Source of the DNA: Marinobacter sediminicola
GTDB lineage: Bacteria > Pseudomonadota > Gammaproteobacteria > Pseudomonadales > Oleiphilaceae
Length of the DNA stretch: 64,000 bases
Assembly: GCF_031157525.1 (NCBI RefSeq)
Contig: NZ_JAVIXR010000002.1
Coordinates: 426,917 to 490,916 of the forward strand
Direction of reading: 5' to 3'
The notes beneath the pieces are model-generated. The model worked only from the letters and a program-made list of their open reading frames with translations, was not told the DNA's origin and ran no database searches. Position numbers and translations under genes: made by a program. Each line of letters starts with the position of its first letter. Within the stretch, counting starts at the first letter, position 1. Shown here piece after piece: positions 8,921 to 18,337 of the stretch.

Positions 8921-9844
8921 ATGAAAGCAAGCCACATTCGCAAGCTCATAAGGCCAATCGACAGCGCCTATTCAGAGATGTTCTCAGGGCGCGTATACCG
9001 CGTTGGCGAAGGGGCGGTTTCTGTTCGCAATCACAGTGGCGAAGCAGAGCACACCGTTATCGGCGTGCATGGCTTTCTGGAAAATCATTGCTATTTCACC
9101 CAGACCTACGACGCACCAACTACAGAATTGATTCTGCTTACCTGCAGTAACTACCACATTCCGGTAAACGGCGTAACACCGGAAACCCCGGAATGGGAAG
9201 TGCCGATCAAGCACCTGGAAGGCACCATTGAATATGATGCCTGCATCTTGAACCAGGCACTTTCGAACCTGCCCAGCACCCGAAATGTACGTATTCACGG
9301 CCATTCCCGGGGAGGAGCAGTCACGCTTGAGGCAATAAAACAACGCCCCGAGCTATACGAAGACGTTGAAGTCGTTCTTGAAGCTCCAGCGCTGCCGCAG
9401 GGCAAAATTCACCCTCTGGTAACCACCCTGCTCGAGCCCGTCAGCCACGGCATGTGGCCTTGGCTGATCCGCCTGATTAACAGTGCGCCTTCATCTGCTT
9501 ACGGCCAAACCTTCTTCGGAAAAATGAATCCGCGCAAAAAGCAGCTGCTAAGCAAGCTGTTTTACTCAACCCGCGACCACCTGACCATTGTGCGCAACAT
9601 AGAGAACATATTTGACTGGATGCAGCGCACCGACACCGATGTGTACAAGCATGTACGCCACGGAACCTTCCTGATACCAGGAGTGGATCGCATTCTGGAT
9701 CGGCAGGCCATGCTTGCCAGCGCGCGGAGTAGCCCAACCACCATGCGCATCATTGAAACCGAGGCACCCAGCCACTTCGTCACTCTCGACAGCAAGGAAT
9801 GGCTACCGGGCTTTGAGTCTCTGCCTTCAGCCGCCCAAGGCTAA
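8921..9844 (+). CDS. Alpha/beta hydrolase
   Basis: A 307-residue protein with the alpha/beta hydrolase core: oxyanion-hole strand VIGVHGFLENHCYF (residues 47-60), nucleophile elbow GHSRGG with Ser129, and a late His in SHFVTL near the C-terminus as the likely catalytic base. The substrate is not evident; an esterase or lipase-like role is the broad guess. No signal peptide is seen, so it is probably cytoplasmic. A frame extends to 8810, but GGAGGAG just before the ATG at 8921 fixes the start. It is divergent from the wax ester synthase, which makes a lipid-related role attractive but unproven. Confidence 0.75.
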   Translation: MKASHIRKLIRPIDSAYSEMFSGRVYRVGEGAVSVRNHSGEAEHTVIGVHGFLENHCYFTQTYDAPTTELILLTCSNYHIPVNGVTPETPEWEVPIKHLEGTIEYDACILNQALSNLPSTRNVRIHGHSRGGAVTLEAIKQRPELYEDVEVVLEAPALPQGKIHPLVTTLLEPVSHGMWPWLIRLINSAPSSAYGQTFFGKMNPRKKQLLSKLFYSTRDHLTIVRNIENIFDWMQRTDTDVYKHVRHGTFLIPGVDRILDRQAMLASARSSPTTMRIIETEAPSHFVTLDSKEWLPGFESLPSAAQG

Positions 9845-9954
9845 CACCAGACAACCCCATGAACTGGCGCCCGGCAACCGGTCGGGCTTGCTGCACTTGG
9901 GCATCCCCTCCGGTAAACTAATCGTCTTTACGCAGATCCACCGGAGTTGGCACC

Positions 9955-10704
9955 ATGTATCGTGAGCGCCTTGTTGGCACAGACGCGCGCTCAGAAAGCG
10001 CCCGCCGCCTGCAACAGCTTTTGCTGGAATATCACGACTTTCGCCACCATAAGGCAGGCCATCGGCTGTTCGATAACACCTTCGTTGTCGCCGACTGGCA
10101 GGCAGAGCGCCTGAAGGCAACTCATCAGGACTTGTACCAGCACCCTGGCTATCACGACGGCCTGGAATTTCTGCTCACCGACCTTTACGCACCCACCGGC
10201 ATGACCCGCCGGGACGACAACATTGATCGGGTATTCCCGAAGATGGTTAAGTGGCTGCCAGACCAGCAACTTGAAGTACTTGCCGGGCTGGTCGAACTGA
10301 ATCTGATTACCCAGCAGCTGGATCTTGAGCTGGCTGAGCTGCTTGATGAACGCCAGATACCTGCACACACGATCACCGCTGAGCAATACTGCGACGTTTA
10401 CCGCGCCAGCCAAAAGCTGGAGCAGCGCAGAAGACAGGTTATGTTAGTCGCCGACGTCGGGCAGCAGCTGGATCGTTATGTGCGCAACCGAACCTTAGGC
10501 TGGTTACTTTCAATGAGCCGGGCGCCCGCGGAGATGGCCGATCTGAGTGATCTGCACAATTTCCTGCATCGGGGTTACTCTGCATTTCGCAAAATGGACA
10601 AGGTGGACTTGCTGATTGAGCGGCTGGTAACCCGTGAGCAGCGGGTGATGGACAACATTCTCAACGGCCACCCCGAACCCTTTACACTCCCGGGTGACCT
10701 TTGA
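9955..10704 (+). CDS. FFLEELY-motif-like conserved protein
   Basis: A 249-residue, mostly helical, soluble protein. The segment HDGLEFLLTDLYAP (about residues 64-77) resembles the FFLxxLY motif that names a conserved family in Pseudomonas and relatives. The surrounding layout also fits: an N-terminal helix of RRLQQLLLEYHDFRHHKAG type, then QAERLKATHQDLYQHP. Function is unknown. GGAG lies 8 bases ahead of the ATG. It converges on the PHA-system gene with only 4 bp between stop codons. No catalytic residues or metal site could be identified. Confidence 0.65.
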   Translation: MYRERLVGTDARSESARRLQQLLLEYHDFRHHKAGHRLFDNTFVVADWQAERLKATHQDLYQHPGYHDGLEFLLTDLYAPTGMTRRDDNIDRVFPKMVKWLPDQQLEVLAGLVELNLITQQLDLELAELLDERQIPAHTITAEQYCDVYRASQKLEQRRRQVMLVADVGQQLDRYVRNRTLGWLLSMSRAPAEMADLSDLHNFLHRGYSAFRKMDKVDLLIERLVTREQRVMDNILNGHPEPFTLPGDL

Positions 10705-10708
10705 AGCA

Positions 10709-10987
10709 TCAGGCCTTCAGAATTTGATCCAGCTGGCTGTGAATCTCCTGCTCAATCCTTGATTTGAATGGTCGCAGCAACATGCCCAGCTCCAAACGCA
10801 CGTTGAGGTCGTCATTGGTAATGTTCAGATGCCCTTTAACGCCCGAACGCTTGAACTTGAGCTGATCACCTTCCCACTGGTAATCAAGTTCGAACTTGCT
10901 GGATAGATCCTTGGCAAGCGCTTCTGCAGCTTCACGAGCATGTTCTTTATCAAGAGTGTGAGCGCGATGTACATCAATTACAGACAT
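10709..10987 (-). CDS. Polyhydroxyalkanoic acid system family protein
   Basis: A 92-residue protein of the PHA_gran_rgn type (TIGR02610), recognised from the start MSVIDVHRAHTLDKEHAREA, the central LKFKRSGVKGHLNITNDD and the closing amphipathic helix EIHSQLDQIL. Family members are small proteins near PHA or central metabolic genes and are thought to associate with storage granules; a biochemical activity is not established. It is divergent from ubiE, and no PHA synthase is visible in this window. The start gives a full-length family protein, though the ribosome site is weak. Confidence 0.8.
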   Translation of the reverse strand: MSVIDVHRAHTLDKEHAREAAEALAKDLSSKFELDYQWEGDQLKFKRSGVKGHLNITNDDLNVRLELGMLLRPFKSRIEQEIHSQLDQILKA

Positions 10988-11054
10988 GAATCAGTTTTCT
11001 CTTCAAAATTGAACGGTTTTACAGTGTAAGGCGGTATTAAACGTGTAGCTACCC

Positions 11055-11082
11055 TTGTAGCAACTCCGTCAAGCGTTAGAAT
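11055..11082 (+). promoter_or_regulatory. Sigma70-type promoter for ubiE-ubiJ-ubiB
   Basis: TTGTAG (11055-11060) and TAGAAT (11077-11082) are separated by 16 bp, about 30 bp before the ubiE ATG. Both boxes are good but not perfect matches to the consensus. Confidence 0.55.
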
Positions 11083-11113
11083 ACGGAGTTCAGATTCTGA
11101 CAGGACATGCCCC

Positions 11114-11896
11114 ATGAGTGAGCAACAAACGCCAGCCACCGCCGGCAACGGCCAGGACGAGGTTACCCATTTTGGCTTCAGCAATGTGGCCAAGAGCCAG
11201 AAAGCCAGCCAGGTAGCTGAAGTGTTTCACAGCGTGGCGGGAAAATACGACCTTATGAACGACCTAATGTCCATGGGCGTTCATCGGTTGTGGAAGCGCT
11301 TTACCATTGAGCTTTCCGGTGTTCGCCCGGGGCATCAGGTTCTGGACATTGCCGGTGGCACCGGTGATCTCACCATGAAGTTTTCTGACCTGGTTGGGCG
11401 CGACGGCAAGGTGGTTCTAGCCGACATCAACGCCTCCATGCTGCAGGTTGGGCGCAGCCGCCTGACCGACCGTGGTTACGCCGGAAACATTGAGTACGTG
11501 CAAGCCGATGCGGAACACTTGCCCTTCCCGGATAACAGTTTCAACGCCGTATCCATCGCCTTTGGTCTGCGCAACGTAACCGACAAGGATCAGGCTCTGC
11601 GGGACATGATGCGAGTCCTCAAACCCGGCGGCAAGCTGATGGTGCTGGAGTTCTCCAAGCCCACCAACCCGCTGCTCAGTAAAGCCTACGACACCTACTC
11701 GTTTACAGCTCTGCCCCTGATGGGCCAGCTCATTGCCGGCGACAGCGAGAGCTACAAGTATCTGGCTGAATCCATCCGTATGCATCCGGACCAGGACACG
11801 CTCAAAGGCATGATGGAAAGCGCAGGCATGGTGAACTGCAAGTACTACAACATGACTGGCGGTATTGTTGCCCTGCACGTGGGAACCAAACCCTGA
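11114..11896 (+). CDS. ubiE: Ubiquinone/menaquinone C-methyltransferase UbiE
   Basis: A 260-residue SAM-dependent methyltransferase that adds the C-methyl group to the benzoquinol ring in ubiquinone synthesis. Visible signatures: [20 protein letters not shown] near residues 35-54, SAM-binding motif [13 protein letters not shown], and [11 protein letters not shown] followed by [16 protein letters not shown]. The length is slightly above the E. coli protein because of an N-terminal extension of about 10 residues. AGGA sits 8 bases before the start. It is the first gene of ubiE-ubiJ-ubiB: the ubiE stop overlaps the ubiJ start by one base. Confidence 0.96.
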   Translation: MSEQQTPATAGNGQDEVTHFGFSNVAKSQKASQVAEVFHSVAGKYDLMNDLMSMGVHRLWKRFTIELSGVRPGHQVLDIAGGTGDLTMKFSDLVGRDGKVVLADINASMLQVGRSRLTDRGYAGNIEYVQADAEHLPFPDNSFNAVSIAFGLRNVTDKDQALRDMMRVLKPGGKLMVLEFSKPTNPLLSKAYDTYSFTALPLMGQLIAGDSESYKYLAESIRMHPDQDTLKGMMESAGMVNCKYYNMTGGIVALHVGTKP

Positions 11897-12537
11897 TGTT
11901 TCCCGGCCCGACCCTGCTTACGGCGCTCACCGCCATAATCGAGCGGGCACTGAACCAGGCGCTTGAACTGGATCCTGCTGGTCAGCAGGCGCTGCTGGGC
12001 GCTCTTGAAGGGCCGGTACAGTTCCGCATCACCCACCCGATTTCCCTTACCTGCTCACTGCACAGAATGGGCAATCAAGTGCAGGTACGCAGCCAGCCAG
12101 TCGAAGACCCCGCACTGGAAATCAGCGGCAAGCCCCTGGCGTTTGCTGCACTGGCCACAGGCGATGACCGTGTATTCACCGACAACCGGTTGAGCGTTAA
12201 CGGTGACACTGCTTTGGCACACCAATTCCAACGAGCATTGGATAAGCTAAACCCGGACTGGGAAGCTGCCATGGCAAGGCACATAGGCGATGTGCCAGCC
12301 CACTTCATCGGCAAGCGTATTCGCAGCTCAGTGAGCTGGAGCCGCCAGGCCTTCACCTCCCTGAACGCCAACATTGAAGAGTATGTGCACGAGGAAAGCC
12401 GCGCCCTGCCCGGCCGCCGCGAACTGGAAGCCACGTTCGAGGACATAGATGCCTTGAACCTTCGCACTGAACGCCTGGCAGCACGCATAAGCCAGATCGA
12501 AAGCCGCGGCACTACTGACAAACCGGAGACTCCGTGA
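11896..12537 (+). CDS. ubiJ: Ubiquinone biosynthesis accessory factor UbiJ (SCP2 domain)
   Basis: A 213-residue protein with an N-terminal SCP2 lipid-binding domain (residues of about 10-110) and a C-terminal helical region ending in a coiled-coil-like stretch ([14 protein letters not shown]). In E. coli UbiJ works with UbiK and scaffolds the soluble complex that modifies the lipid-tailed ubiquinone precursors. It lies between ubiE and ubiB exactly as in other gammaproteobacteria, overlapping both neighbours by a few bases, which indicates coupled translation. The sequence itself is not strongly conserved, so context carries much of the call. Confidence 0.9.
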   Translation: MFPGPTLLTALTAIIERALNQALELDPAGQQALLGALEGPVQFRITHPISLTCSLHRMGNQVQVRSQPVEDPALEISGKPLAFAALATGDDRVFTDNRLSVNGDTALAHQFQRALDKLNPDWEAAMARHIGDVPAHFIGKRIRSSVSWSRQAFTSLNANIEEYVHEESRALPGRRELEATFEDIDALNLRTERLAARISQIESRGTTDKPETP

Positions 12538-14177
12538 CCCGCCTGCAACGCCTGATTCGCATTTCCTGGGTATTCTGCCGCTACCGGCTGGACACATTTT
12601 TGCCAATCGCGGAGCTTCCCGCACCTTTAAAGGTGTTTTTTCTGCTGGCGCCCTGGCATCTTTTTCCGCAACCAAAGCTCAGCCGCGGTGATCGCCTGCG
12701 CTTGGCTCTGGAAGAACTTGGCCCGGTTTTCGTCAAGTTCGGCCAGATACTCTCTACCCGCCGCGACCTACTGCCAGACGACATGGCGGAATCCCTCAAA
12801 CATCTCCAGGATCGCGTTCCGCCCTTCTCCAGCGACGTGGCCCGCAACATTATTGAGTCCTCCCTTGGAGCACCAGTAGCGGAGCTATTCAAGGAATTCA
12901 GTGCAGAGCCTCTAGCCTCGGCCTCCGTCGCACAAGTTCATGCCGCGACACTGTTGAACGGCCAAGATGTGGTGGTCAAAGTACTGCGCCCAGGCATCAA
13001 CAAAGTAATCCGGCAAGACCTTGCCCTGATGTACTTTATGGCCAACCTCCTTGAGAAATACTGGACCGAAGGCAAGCGACTGCACCCGGTAGAAGTCGTT
13101 GCAGATTACGACTCAACCATCCACGACGAGCTGGATTTGCAGCGGGAAGCCGCCAACGCGAGCCAGCTACGCCGTAATTTTGAAGGCTCCTCGCTGATCT
13201 ACATTCCCTTTATCGACTGGGACTACACCCGCAAGAACGTCATGGTAATGGAACGCATCTACGGCATCCCCATTGCAGACGTTCCTGCACTGGAAGCGGC
13301 GGGCGTAAACCTGAAAGTGCTGGCTGAAAAAGGTGTCGAGATCTTCTTTACCCAGGTATTCCGGGACAGCTTCTTCCACGCCGATATGCACCCGGGAAAC
13401 ATTTTTGTAGACGTTTCCAACCCCGCAGACCCGAAATACATCGCCATCGACTTTGGCATTGTGGGCACCCTCGCGCCAGACGATCAAAGCTATCTCGCGC
13501 GCAACCTGTTGGCCTTCTTCCGCCGGGATTACAGGCAAGTGGCGCAGCTTCACATCCAATCTGGCTGGGTACCACCCGATACACGGGTAAATGAATTCGA
13601 GGCGGCTATCCGCACCGTATGCGAACCGATTTTTGAGAAGCCCCTGAAAGACATTTCCTTCGGTCACTTCCTGCTACGCCTGTTCCAGACTGCGCGCCGG
13701 TTCAACATGGAAGTACAGCCGCAGCTGGTTCTATTACAAAAAACCCTGCTGAACGTAGAGGGCCTTGGCCGCCAGTTGTACCCGGAACTGGATCTTTGGA
13801 GCACGGCCCAACCTTATCTGGAAGGCTGGATGCGCAAGCGGATAGGGCCAAGCGGCCTGATAAAATCCCTGCAAACCCACCTGCCCTCGTGGCTGGAACA
13901 GTCCCCTGAAATGCCCCAACTGGTTCACGACGCATTACTACAACTCCGCAGCGCCGGCCCCACCGAGAAACAGAACCAGGACACCCTGGCACTGCTCCGC
14001 GAACAACAGCTCAGAAGCGACCGCCGCTGGCGCCGCGGGATTGCAGCGATAGCACTGGTTGCCGCAGCTGTTATCGGAACCCAGCCAGAAGCCCGTGAGT
14101 GGGCAGAACACGCGCCAGTGTGGTCTTGGGTGTTGCTTGCAGCAGCCGGGGCGTTGGTTTGGCGTGGTAGCCGCTGA
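12534..14177 (+). CDS. ubiB: Ubiquinone biosynthesis kinase-like protein UbiB
   Basis: A 547-residue member of the ABC1/UbiB atypical kinase family. Family motifs are present: [16 protein letters not shown] (KxGQ, residues of about 64-79), the Ala-rich loop [24 protein letters not shown], catalytic-loop ADMHPGNIF and metal-binding DFGIVGTL. Two hydrophobic segments at the C-terminus (about residues 500-545) anchor it in the inner membrane. UbiB-type ATPase activity is needed for coenzyme Q synthesis, probably by extracting lipid intermediates. It starts with GTG overlapping the ubiJ stop. Confidence 0.95.
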   Translation: MTRLQRLIRISWVFCRYRLDTFLPIAELPAPLKVFFLLAPWHLFPQPKLSRGDRLRLALEELGPVFVKFGQILSTRRDLLPDDMAESLKHLQDRVPPFSSDVARNIIESSLGAPVAELFKEFSAEPLASASVAQVHAATLLNGQDVVVKVLRPGINKVIRQDLALMYFMANLLEKYWTEGKRLHPVEVVADYDSTIHDELDLQREAANASQLRRNFEGSSLIYIPFIDWDYTRKNVMVMERIYGIPIADVPALEAAGVNLKVLAEKGVEIFFTQVFRDSFFHADMHPGNIFVDVSNPADPKYIAIDFGIVGTLAPDDQSYLARNLLAFFRRDYRQVAQLHIQSGWVPPDTRVNEFEAAIRTVCEPIFEKPLKDISFGHFLLRLFQTARRFNMEVQPQLVLLQKTLLNVEGLGRQLYPELDLWSTAQPYLEGWMRKRIGPSGLIKSLQTHLPSWLEQSPEMPQLVHDALLQLRSAGPTEKQNQDTLALLREQQLRSDRRWRRGIAAIALVAAAVIGTQPEAREWAEHAPVWSWVLLAAAGALVWRGSR

Positions 14178-14185
14178 GAGCGACC

Positions 14186-14515
14186 ATGGGACTCAAGCAG
14201 GTCAAAGAGAAGCTATTAAGCACCGACTATCCACAATGGCGAAACCTGCTCTCTACCGCGGCTTTCCTGATTATGGTCACAGGAACAGCGGCTGCCTGGA
14301 TTTACACCTATTACACATCGCCAAATGCAGCATGCCACACGGGTTTTCTCTACCTCACATATGTGTGGCTGTTTATTCAGTGGGTCGTCATCGGCTATCT
14401 TTATCAATCCAGCGACATCCCGTCATTCGCCAGAGATGCGATTAAAGTTTTGATCTTGCTCGCGAATGTCTGGTTCGGGCTTTTCCTGTTTTCTTTGCAG
14501 CCCTGTGCCCAATAG
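14186..14515 (+). CDS. Small membrane protein, unknown function
   Basis: A 109-residue protein with three hydrophobic segments (about residues 20-42, 52-72 and 85-103). Cysteines occur at two places (ACHTG and QPCAQ). I do not recognise a family. It begins 8 bp after ubiB on the same strand and ends 28 bp before the HD-domain gene, so it could be co-transcribed with ubiB. A clear ribosome site is lacking (gagcgacc precedes the ATG). It marks the left end of the block of unrelated genes that separates ubiB from hisI. Confidence 0.6.
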   Translation: MGLKQVKEKLLSTDYPQWRNLLSTAAFLIMVTGTAAAWIYTYYTSPNAACHTGFLYLTYVWLFIQWVVIGYLYQSSDIPSFARDAIKVLILLANVWFGLFLFSLQPCAQ

Positions 14516-14543
14516 CCACGAGCTTTTTCTCCGAGGAGCAACA

Positions 14544-15164
14544 ATGAATACTGATCGGTGGACGCAACTGATGGCTGCTTGGCGGTTTTCTTCGCATCAG
14601 GAAACCTACGACTCCCTGATCAACGCCTATTCTGAGAAGGGCCGGCACTACCACACGCTGGAGCATGTTTCTGCGTGCCTTCGGCATTTGGATAACTGCT
14701 CGGCCAAGATTGAGCATCCGCGGGAGGTAGAGCTTGCACTTTGGTTCCATGATGCCATTTACAAGCCTTTATCCAGCAAAAATGAACTGGAAAGCGCCGA
14801 TTGGGCAGCTTCGTTTTTGGCAGAGTCCGGCGCAAGCGCTGAAGAAATCGATCGTGTTCACAGGCTCATTATCGTCACGGAGCATGATGTTCCTACCCAA
14901 TCCCGTGACGAATCGATTCTTGTGGATATAGACCTGTCAATTCTGGGGGCCGCTCCGGAACGCTACGAGATTTTCGAGCAAGGGGTACGCAAGGAATACA
15001 GGCTCGTCCCGGCGTTCATCTACCGAAAGAAGCGTGCCGCTGTGCTCCGGGGATTTATAGAGCGCCCGCAGATTTACACGTCAGGGATATTCCCGGAAGC
15101 GAGTGAGCGCCAAGCCAGAGAGAACCTTTCAAATGCGGTGTCCAAGCTGGAAGGGCGCGCATAG
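14544..15164 (+). CDS. HD-superfamily phosphohydrolase-like protein
   Basis: A 206-residue protein resembling the predicted metal-dependent HD superfamily group (COG4339). Metal ligands can be seen: RHYHTLEH (residues 34-41), LWFHD with His69-Asp70, and an Asp pair in LVDIDLSILG near residue 130. The substrate is unknown; family members are presumed phosphohydrolases. The frame opens at 14466, but GAGGAG seven bases before the ATG at 14544 fixes the start, and the upstream codons overlap the previous gene. It lies in the accessory block between ubiB and hisI. Confidence 0.75.
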   Translation: MNTDRWTQLMAAWRFSSHQETYDSLINAYSEKGRHYHTLEHVSACLRHLDNCSAKIEHPREVELALWFHDAIYKPLSSKNELESADWAASFLAESGASAEEIDRVHRLIIVTEHDVPTQSRDESILVDIDLSILGAAPERYEIFEQGVRKEYRLVPAFIYRKKRAAVLRGFIERPQIYTSGIFPEASERQARENLSNAVSKLEGRA

Positions 15165-15216
15165 TCCCGGCATTCCCTCTGGTGATCAAAGGCACGCTTC
15201 AATCCTGCCTCCAAAA

Positions 15217-16233
15217 CTAGGGTGTTAACACCACCTTGCCGATATTGGCACGGTTTTCGATATAGTCGTGGGCCAATGCGGCATCCTCAAAGCTGAAGGA
15301 CTCGGCGACGGTGGGATTGATCCAACCCTCCTCCACACCGGCAATGATTTTATTCATCCACACGCGGATTTTTTCAGGCTCATGCCAAAGCCGCCCCATA
15401 TTGATACCGAACACAGACCTGTTTTCGTTCATCAAACTGATGGGGTGGAATATGGGCATCATCACTGCGGTTTTCGCCAGCGCCAATTTGCTGCCAATGC
15501 CATTGCCAGATGCAGCCGAAATTCCGAACATCGCCAAGCGCCCGGACGCGCGCAAAGCCTTGTAACTCTTACGCCAGCTCTCTCCACCCAACGGGTCGAG
15601 AATCAGCTCAGCGCCTTTCCCATCGGTCAGGTGCATCAGCTCTGTGTACCAGTCGCTATTTCGGTAATCTATGGCGTGGTTAAGCCCGCGAGACAGTAAG
15701 TATTCATGTTTTCCAGGGCTCGCTGTCCCAATGGTAGTGGCACCAATGTGTTGCGCAATATCCAGGGCAGCAAGGCCTACCCCGCCCCCAACGTTGTGAA
15801 TCAAAACTGTGTCTTCCGGTTGCAGCGCGCCACAAATAACAAGCGCTTGCCAGGCGGTCAGATAGTTCACGGGGATAGCTGCCGCTTGCGCGTAGGAGAG
15901 CCGGCCTGGTTTCTCGAAGATCTGGTTGAGCGAAACAACTACCTGAGAGGCATGGCCGCCAAACCGGGTCAAAGCCATTACAGGCTTACCCATCCACTTT
16001 TCTTCGACACCGTCGCCAACGGAGTCGATCACACCTGACACTTCATACCCGGCCGTAAAGGGAAAGCTTGGGGCATCCTGATACAAACCTTGGCGCGCCA
16101 TAATATCGGCAAAGTTCAGCCCCGAGGCTTTAACCGAAATTCGCACCTCACCTGGGCCAACCGCCAGGCTTGGAAACTCCTTGAGTGTCAGTACGCTGCT
16201 GTTTCCAGCTTTAGGTATGATCACGCGCTTCAT
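15217..16233 (-). CDS. Zinc-type alcohol dehydrogenase / quinone oxidoreductase-like protein
   Basis: A 338-residue medium-chain dehydrogenase of the quinone oxidoreductase branch. SGLNFADIMARQGLYQ and PGYEVSGV-like FTAGYEVSGVIDSVGDGV mark the GroES-like domain (about residues 35-90). HNVGGGVGLAALDIAQHIGA is the NADPH-binding Rossmann motif. Zinc ligands of true alcohol dehydrogenases are not apparent, so NADPH-dependent reduction of quinones or enones is more likely, as in VAT-1-like proteins. GGAG eight bases ahead supports the ATG at 16233 over an upstream in-frame start. Confidence 0.85.
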   Translation of the reverse strand: MKRVIIPKAGNSSVLTLKEFPSLAVGPGEVRISVKASGLNFADIMARQGLYQDAPSFPFTAGYEVSGVIDSVGDGVEEKWMGKPVMALTRFGGHASQVVVSLNQIFEKPGRLSYAQAAAIPVNYLTAWQALVICGALQPEDTVLIHNVGGGVGLAALDIAQHIGATTIGTASPGKHEYLLSRGLNHAIDYRNSDWYTELMHLTDGKGAELILDPLGGESWRKSYKALRASGRLAMFGISAASGNGIGSKLALAKTAVMMPIFHPISLMNENRSVFGINMGRLWHEPEKIRVWMNKIIAGVEEGWINPTVAESFSFEDAALAHDYIENRANIGKVVLTP

Positions 16234-16320
16234 AGAGGCTCCGGTATCGTATTCCAAGTATTATCTTTGTTCATCGGATATGACATAGTTCGAGCAAACG
16301 CTAGGAGTTATATCACAAGC

Positions 16321-16782
16321 ATGTCGTCATTAGAGCTGAGAATCCCCCCTCCCGCAGTTACCGCCATTGTGGCGTTTATCATGTGGGGCATAAATGTGGT
16401 GACGCCGTCACTTCAATTTCACGACACTACTCGAGTAGTCGCAGCCATCTCAGTCGCATTACTCGGCGGCTGCATCAGCTTGGTTGGCGTAATCTCTTTT
16501 CGCAGAATGAAAACCACCATCAACCCAACCAGACCCGAAAAGGCGTCTCTCCTGGTAGCATCCGGAGTATTCAAGGTTACGCGCAACCCCATGTACGTGG
16601 GCATGGTGCTGGTGCTGTTTGGGTGGGCAATATTTCTTTCTTCTCCTTGGGCCTTACTCGGTCCTATCGCATTTACGCTTTATATAACCCGATTTCAAAT
16701 CATTCCGGAAGAACGCGCCCTCGATGCGATCTTCGGATCCGAATATACTTCTTACAAAGCACGTGTTCGGCGCTGGATTTGA
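16321..16782 (+). CDS. Isoprenylcysteine/phospholipid methyltransferase-family membrane protein
   Basis: A 153-residue integral membrane protein with about four hydrophobic segments. VTRNPMYVGMVLVLFGWAI followed near the C-terminus by IPEERALDAIFGSEYTSYK is the signature of the ICMT/PEMT-like SAM-dependent methyltransferase superfamily. The RNP-Y motif and the EER with downstream Y bind SAM. The substrate cannot be told; bacterial members modify lipids or are uncharacterised. The longer open frame upstream overlaps the divergent oxidoreductase gene and does not look coding, so the ATG at 16321 is chosen. Local base composition appears more AT-rich than the ubi genes. Confidence 0.78.
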   Translation: MSSLELRIPPPAVTAIVAFIMWGINVVTPSLQFHDTTRVVAAISVALLGGCISLVGVISFRRMKTTINPTRPEKASLLVASGVFKVTRNPMYVGMVLVLFGWAIFLSSPWALLGPIAFTLYITRFQIIPEERALDAIFGSEYTSYKARVRRWI

Positions 16783-16819
16783 TTTGCAGCCCAATGACTT
16801 TAATCAAAGCAGATAAACT

Positions 16820-17176
16820 ATGGATTTTTCGATCACATTTTTTAAGTTGTTTCTTTGGGGAATGTACTTTTCACTCCCGATTTTACTTTCGATCTGCGTA
16901 TTTATCGTTGGTTTCGGGTTGGTTGTAGGCCGCCTGGAATCATGGGGGAGGTTCGATGCGCTTTATTGGGCGTTTATAACAGCGTTTACCGTAGGCTACG
17001 GGGACATTCGCCCGTTACGAAAATCGTCGAAAATCCTCTCGATAGTCATTGCCTGGTGCGGAATTATGCTCACAGGTCTATTTGTGGCGATTGCGGTAAA
17101 GACAGCCTCTACTGCATTTGAGATCCATATTGACCCTGAAGTCTTGAGAAGTGTCGGCCAAGGGTTTGCCGGATAA
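16820..17176 (+). CDS. Minimal two-TM potassium channel
   Basis: A 118-residue protein with two membrane helices (about residues 8-37 and 72-95) around a pore loop. The K+ selectivity filter reads TVGYGD at residues 57-62 within TAFTVGYGDIRP. This is the bare Ion_trans_2 pore with no RCK or other regulatory domain, so it should form a tetrameric K+ channel in the inner membrane. The ribosome site is weak. It lies 37 bp after the methyltransferase gene on the same strand and converges with rlmF, with one base between them. Confidence 0.85.
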   Translation: MDFSITFFKLFLWGMYFSLPILLSICVFIVGFGLVVGRLESWGRFDALYWAFITAFTVGYGDIRPLRKSSKILSIVIAWCGIMLTGLFVAIAVKTASTAFEIHIDPEVLRSVGQGFAG

Positions 17177-17177
17177 T

Positions 17178-18137
17178 CTAGGTGTATGTCCAGGCCAACA
17201 CCCTCGTGACCTTGTTCCCCTGTTTCATTTCTATTTCTCGCACATCGGTCGCCCCGAGTTTACGAATCAATTTCGTGGAAGGCTTTACGTTATCAGCTTT
17301 CGACACCAGGCTGGTAAACCAGCGGCATTGAGTTGCAAATACCCGGCTTTCCTTTATGAGCTTTTTGAGGAACATCTGTTCGCCACCTTTGCACCAGAGC
17401 TCCGCTTCCTGCCCCCCAAAGTTCAGAGCTTGTGAGGCAGCCACGGGCCTTTTTTCACCGCGATTACGGGCAAGGTTTTGCAACTTTAACTGACTACTCT
17501 TGAGCGCCTCATCTTGTGAAGCATGGAAGGGGGGATTGCACACACTGACATCAAAAAGCTCCCCTTTTCGAATAACCCCGTCGAAGATTTTATGTCTGTC
17601 GTTTTGCATGCGCAGGGTGAAACGGTCTTTTAGCGTAGGGTTCTTGGCGATAATCCCGGCCACGTTTTCAAGCGACCGGGCGTTTATATCACTGCCAACG
17701 CAATGCCATCGGTACATTTGGCATGCCAGTATCGGATATACACCATTGGCCCCGGTGCCTATATCGAGCAAGGTGATTTCCGGCTGGGTGCTGACCCGAT
17801 TCGCAAAAGGCTCGAACTCTCCCAGGAGCTCAGCTACGTGATGGATGTAGTCTGCTCGCCCCGGAATGGGTGGGCAAAGTGCCCCTTCCGGGATATCCCA
17901 ATCAACAATGCCGTAGTAGTGCTTCAACAGGGCTGCGTTCAGCAATTTTACTGCCTGTGGATCTGCGAACTCTATGGAGAGGTTACCGTAGGCGTTTGCT
18001 TTAACGTAGGGCGCTATTGCCGGGTGACTTTTTATGAGGGATGGAAAATCGTAGCCTTGCTTGTGCAGATTTCTGGGGTGTAAACCTTTTCCACCAGGCT
18101 TAGCCTGATGCCTGTTACTTCGCTGGGAACTGCTCAC
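17178..18137 (-). CDS. rlmF: 23S rRNA (adenine(1618)-N6)-methyltransferase RlmF
   Basis: A 319-residue SAM-dependent RNA methyltransferase that methylates A1618 of 23S rRNA. Recognisable segments: GLHPRNLHKQGYDF (residues 18-31), KANAYGNLSIEFADPQAVK, SAM motif LLDIGTGANGVYPIL (near 123-137) and the catalytic NPPFHAS. The start appears to be GTG at 18135-18137 with GGAA about 9 bases upstream. It is convergent with the K+ channel gene. Length agrees with the E. coli enzyme. Confidence 0.94.
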   Translation of the reverse strand: MSSSQRSNRHQAKPGGKGLHPRNLHKQGYDFPSLIKSHPAIAPYVKANAYGNLSIEFADPQAVKLLNAALLKHYYGIVDWDIPEGALCPPIPGRADYIHHVAELLGEFEPFANRVSTQPEITLLDIGTGANGVYPILACQMYRWHCVGSDINARSLENVAGIIAKNPTLKDRFTLRMQNDRHKIFDGVIRKGELFDVSVCNPPFHASQDEALKSSQLKLQNLARNRGEKRPVAASQALNFGGQEAELWCKGGEQMFLKKLIKESRVFATQCRWFTSLVSKADNVKPSTKLIRKLGATDVREIEMKQGNKVTRVLAWTYT

Positions 18138-18164
18138 AGTTTTATTTCCGGGATGTGTAAATCA

Positions 18165-18198
18165 AAGCCGGTGCCTGTGTCTATGCAGGTACCGGCTT
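18165..18198. other. 13-bp stem-loop in the divergent rlmF/LysE-type region
   Basis: AAGCCGGTGCCTG and CAGGTACCGGCTT pair over 13 positions with one mismatch or wobble and an 8-base loop. It sits 28 bp upstream of rlmF and 140 bp upstream of the exporter gene. No T-run follows on either side, so a terminator is unlikely; an operator or an RNA leader structure is possible. Confidence 0.4.
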
Positions 18199-18337
18199 CG
18201 GAGATTATAACAGCTGAGGATGCTCAGGAATGAATGAGTTCCCTCCACTCTTTCAATGAATACGCTCCGCTCTGGATAGATTGTCGTTTTAGCGGGTATA
18301 TTGGCGGTAAAGTCACAGATTCCGGCAGGAGCCTTGG

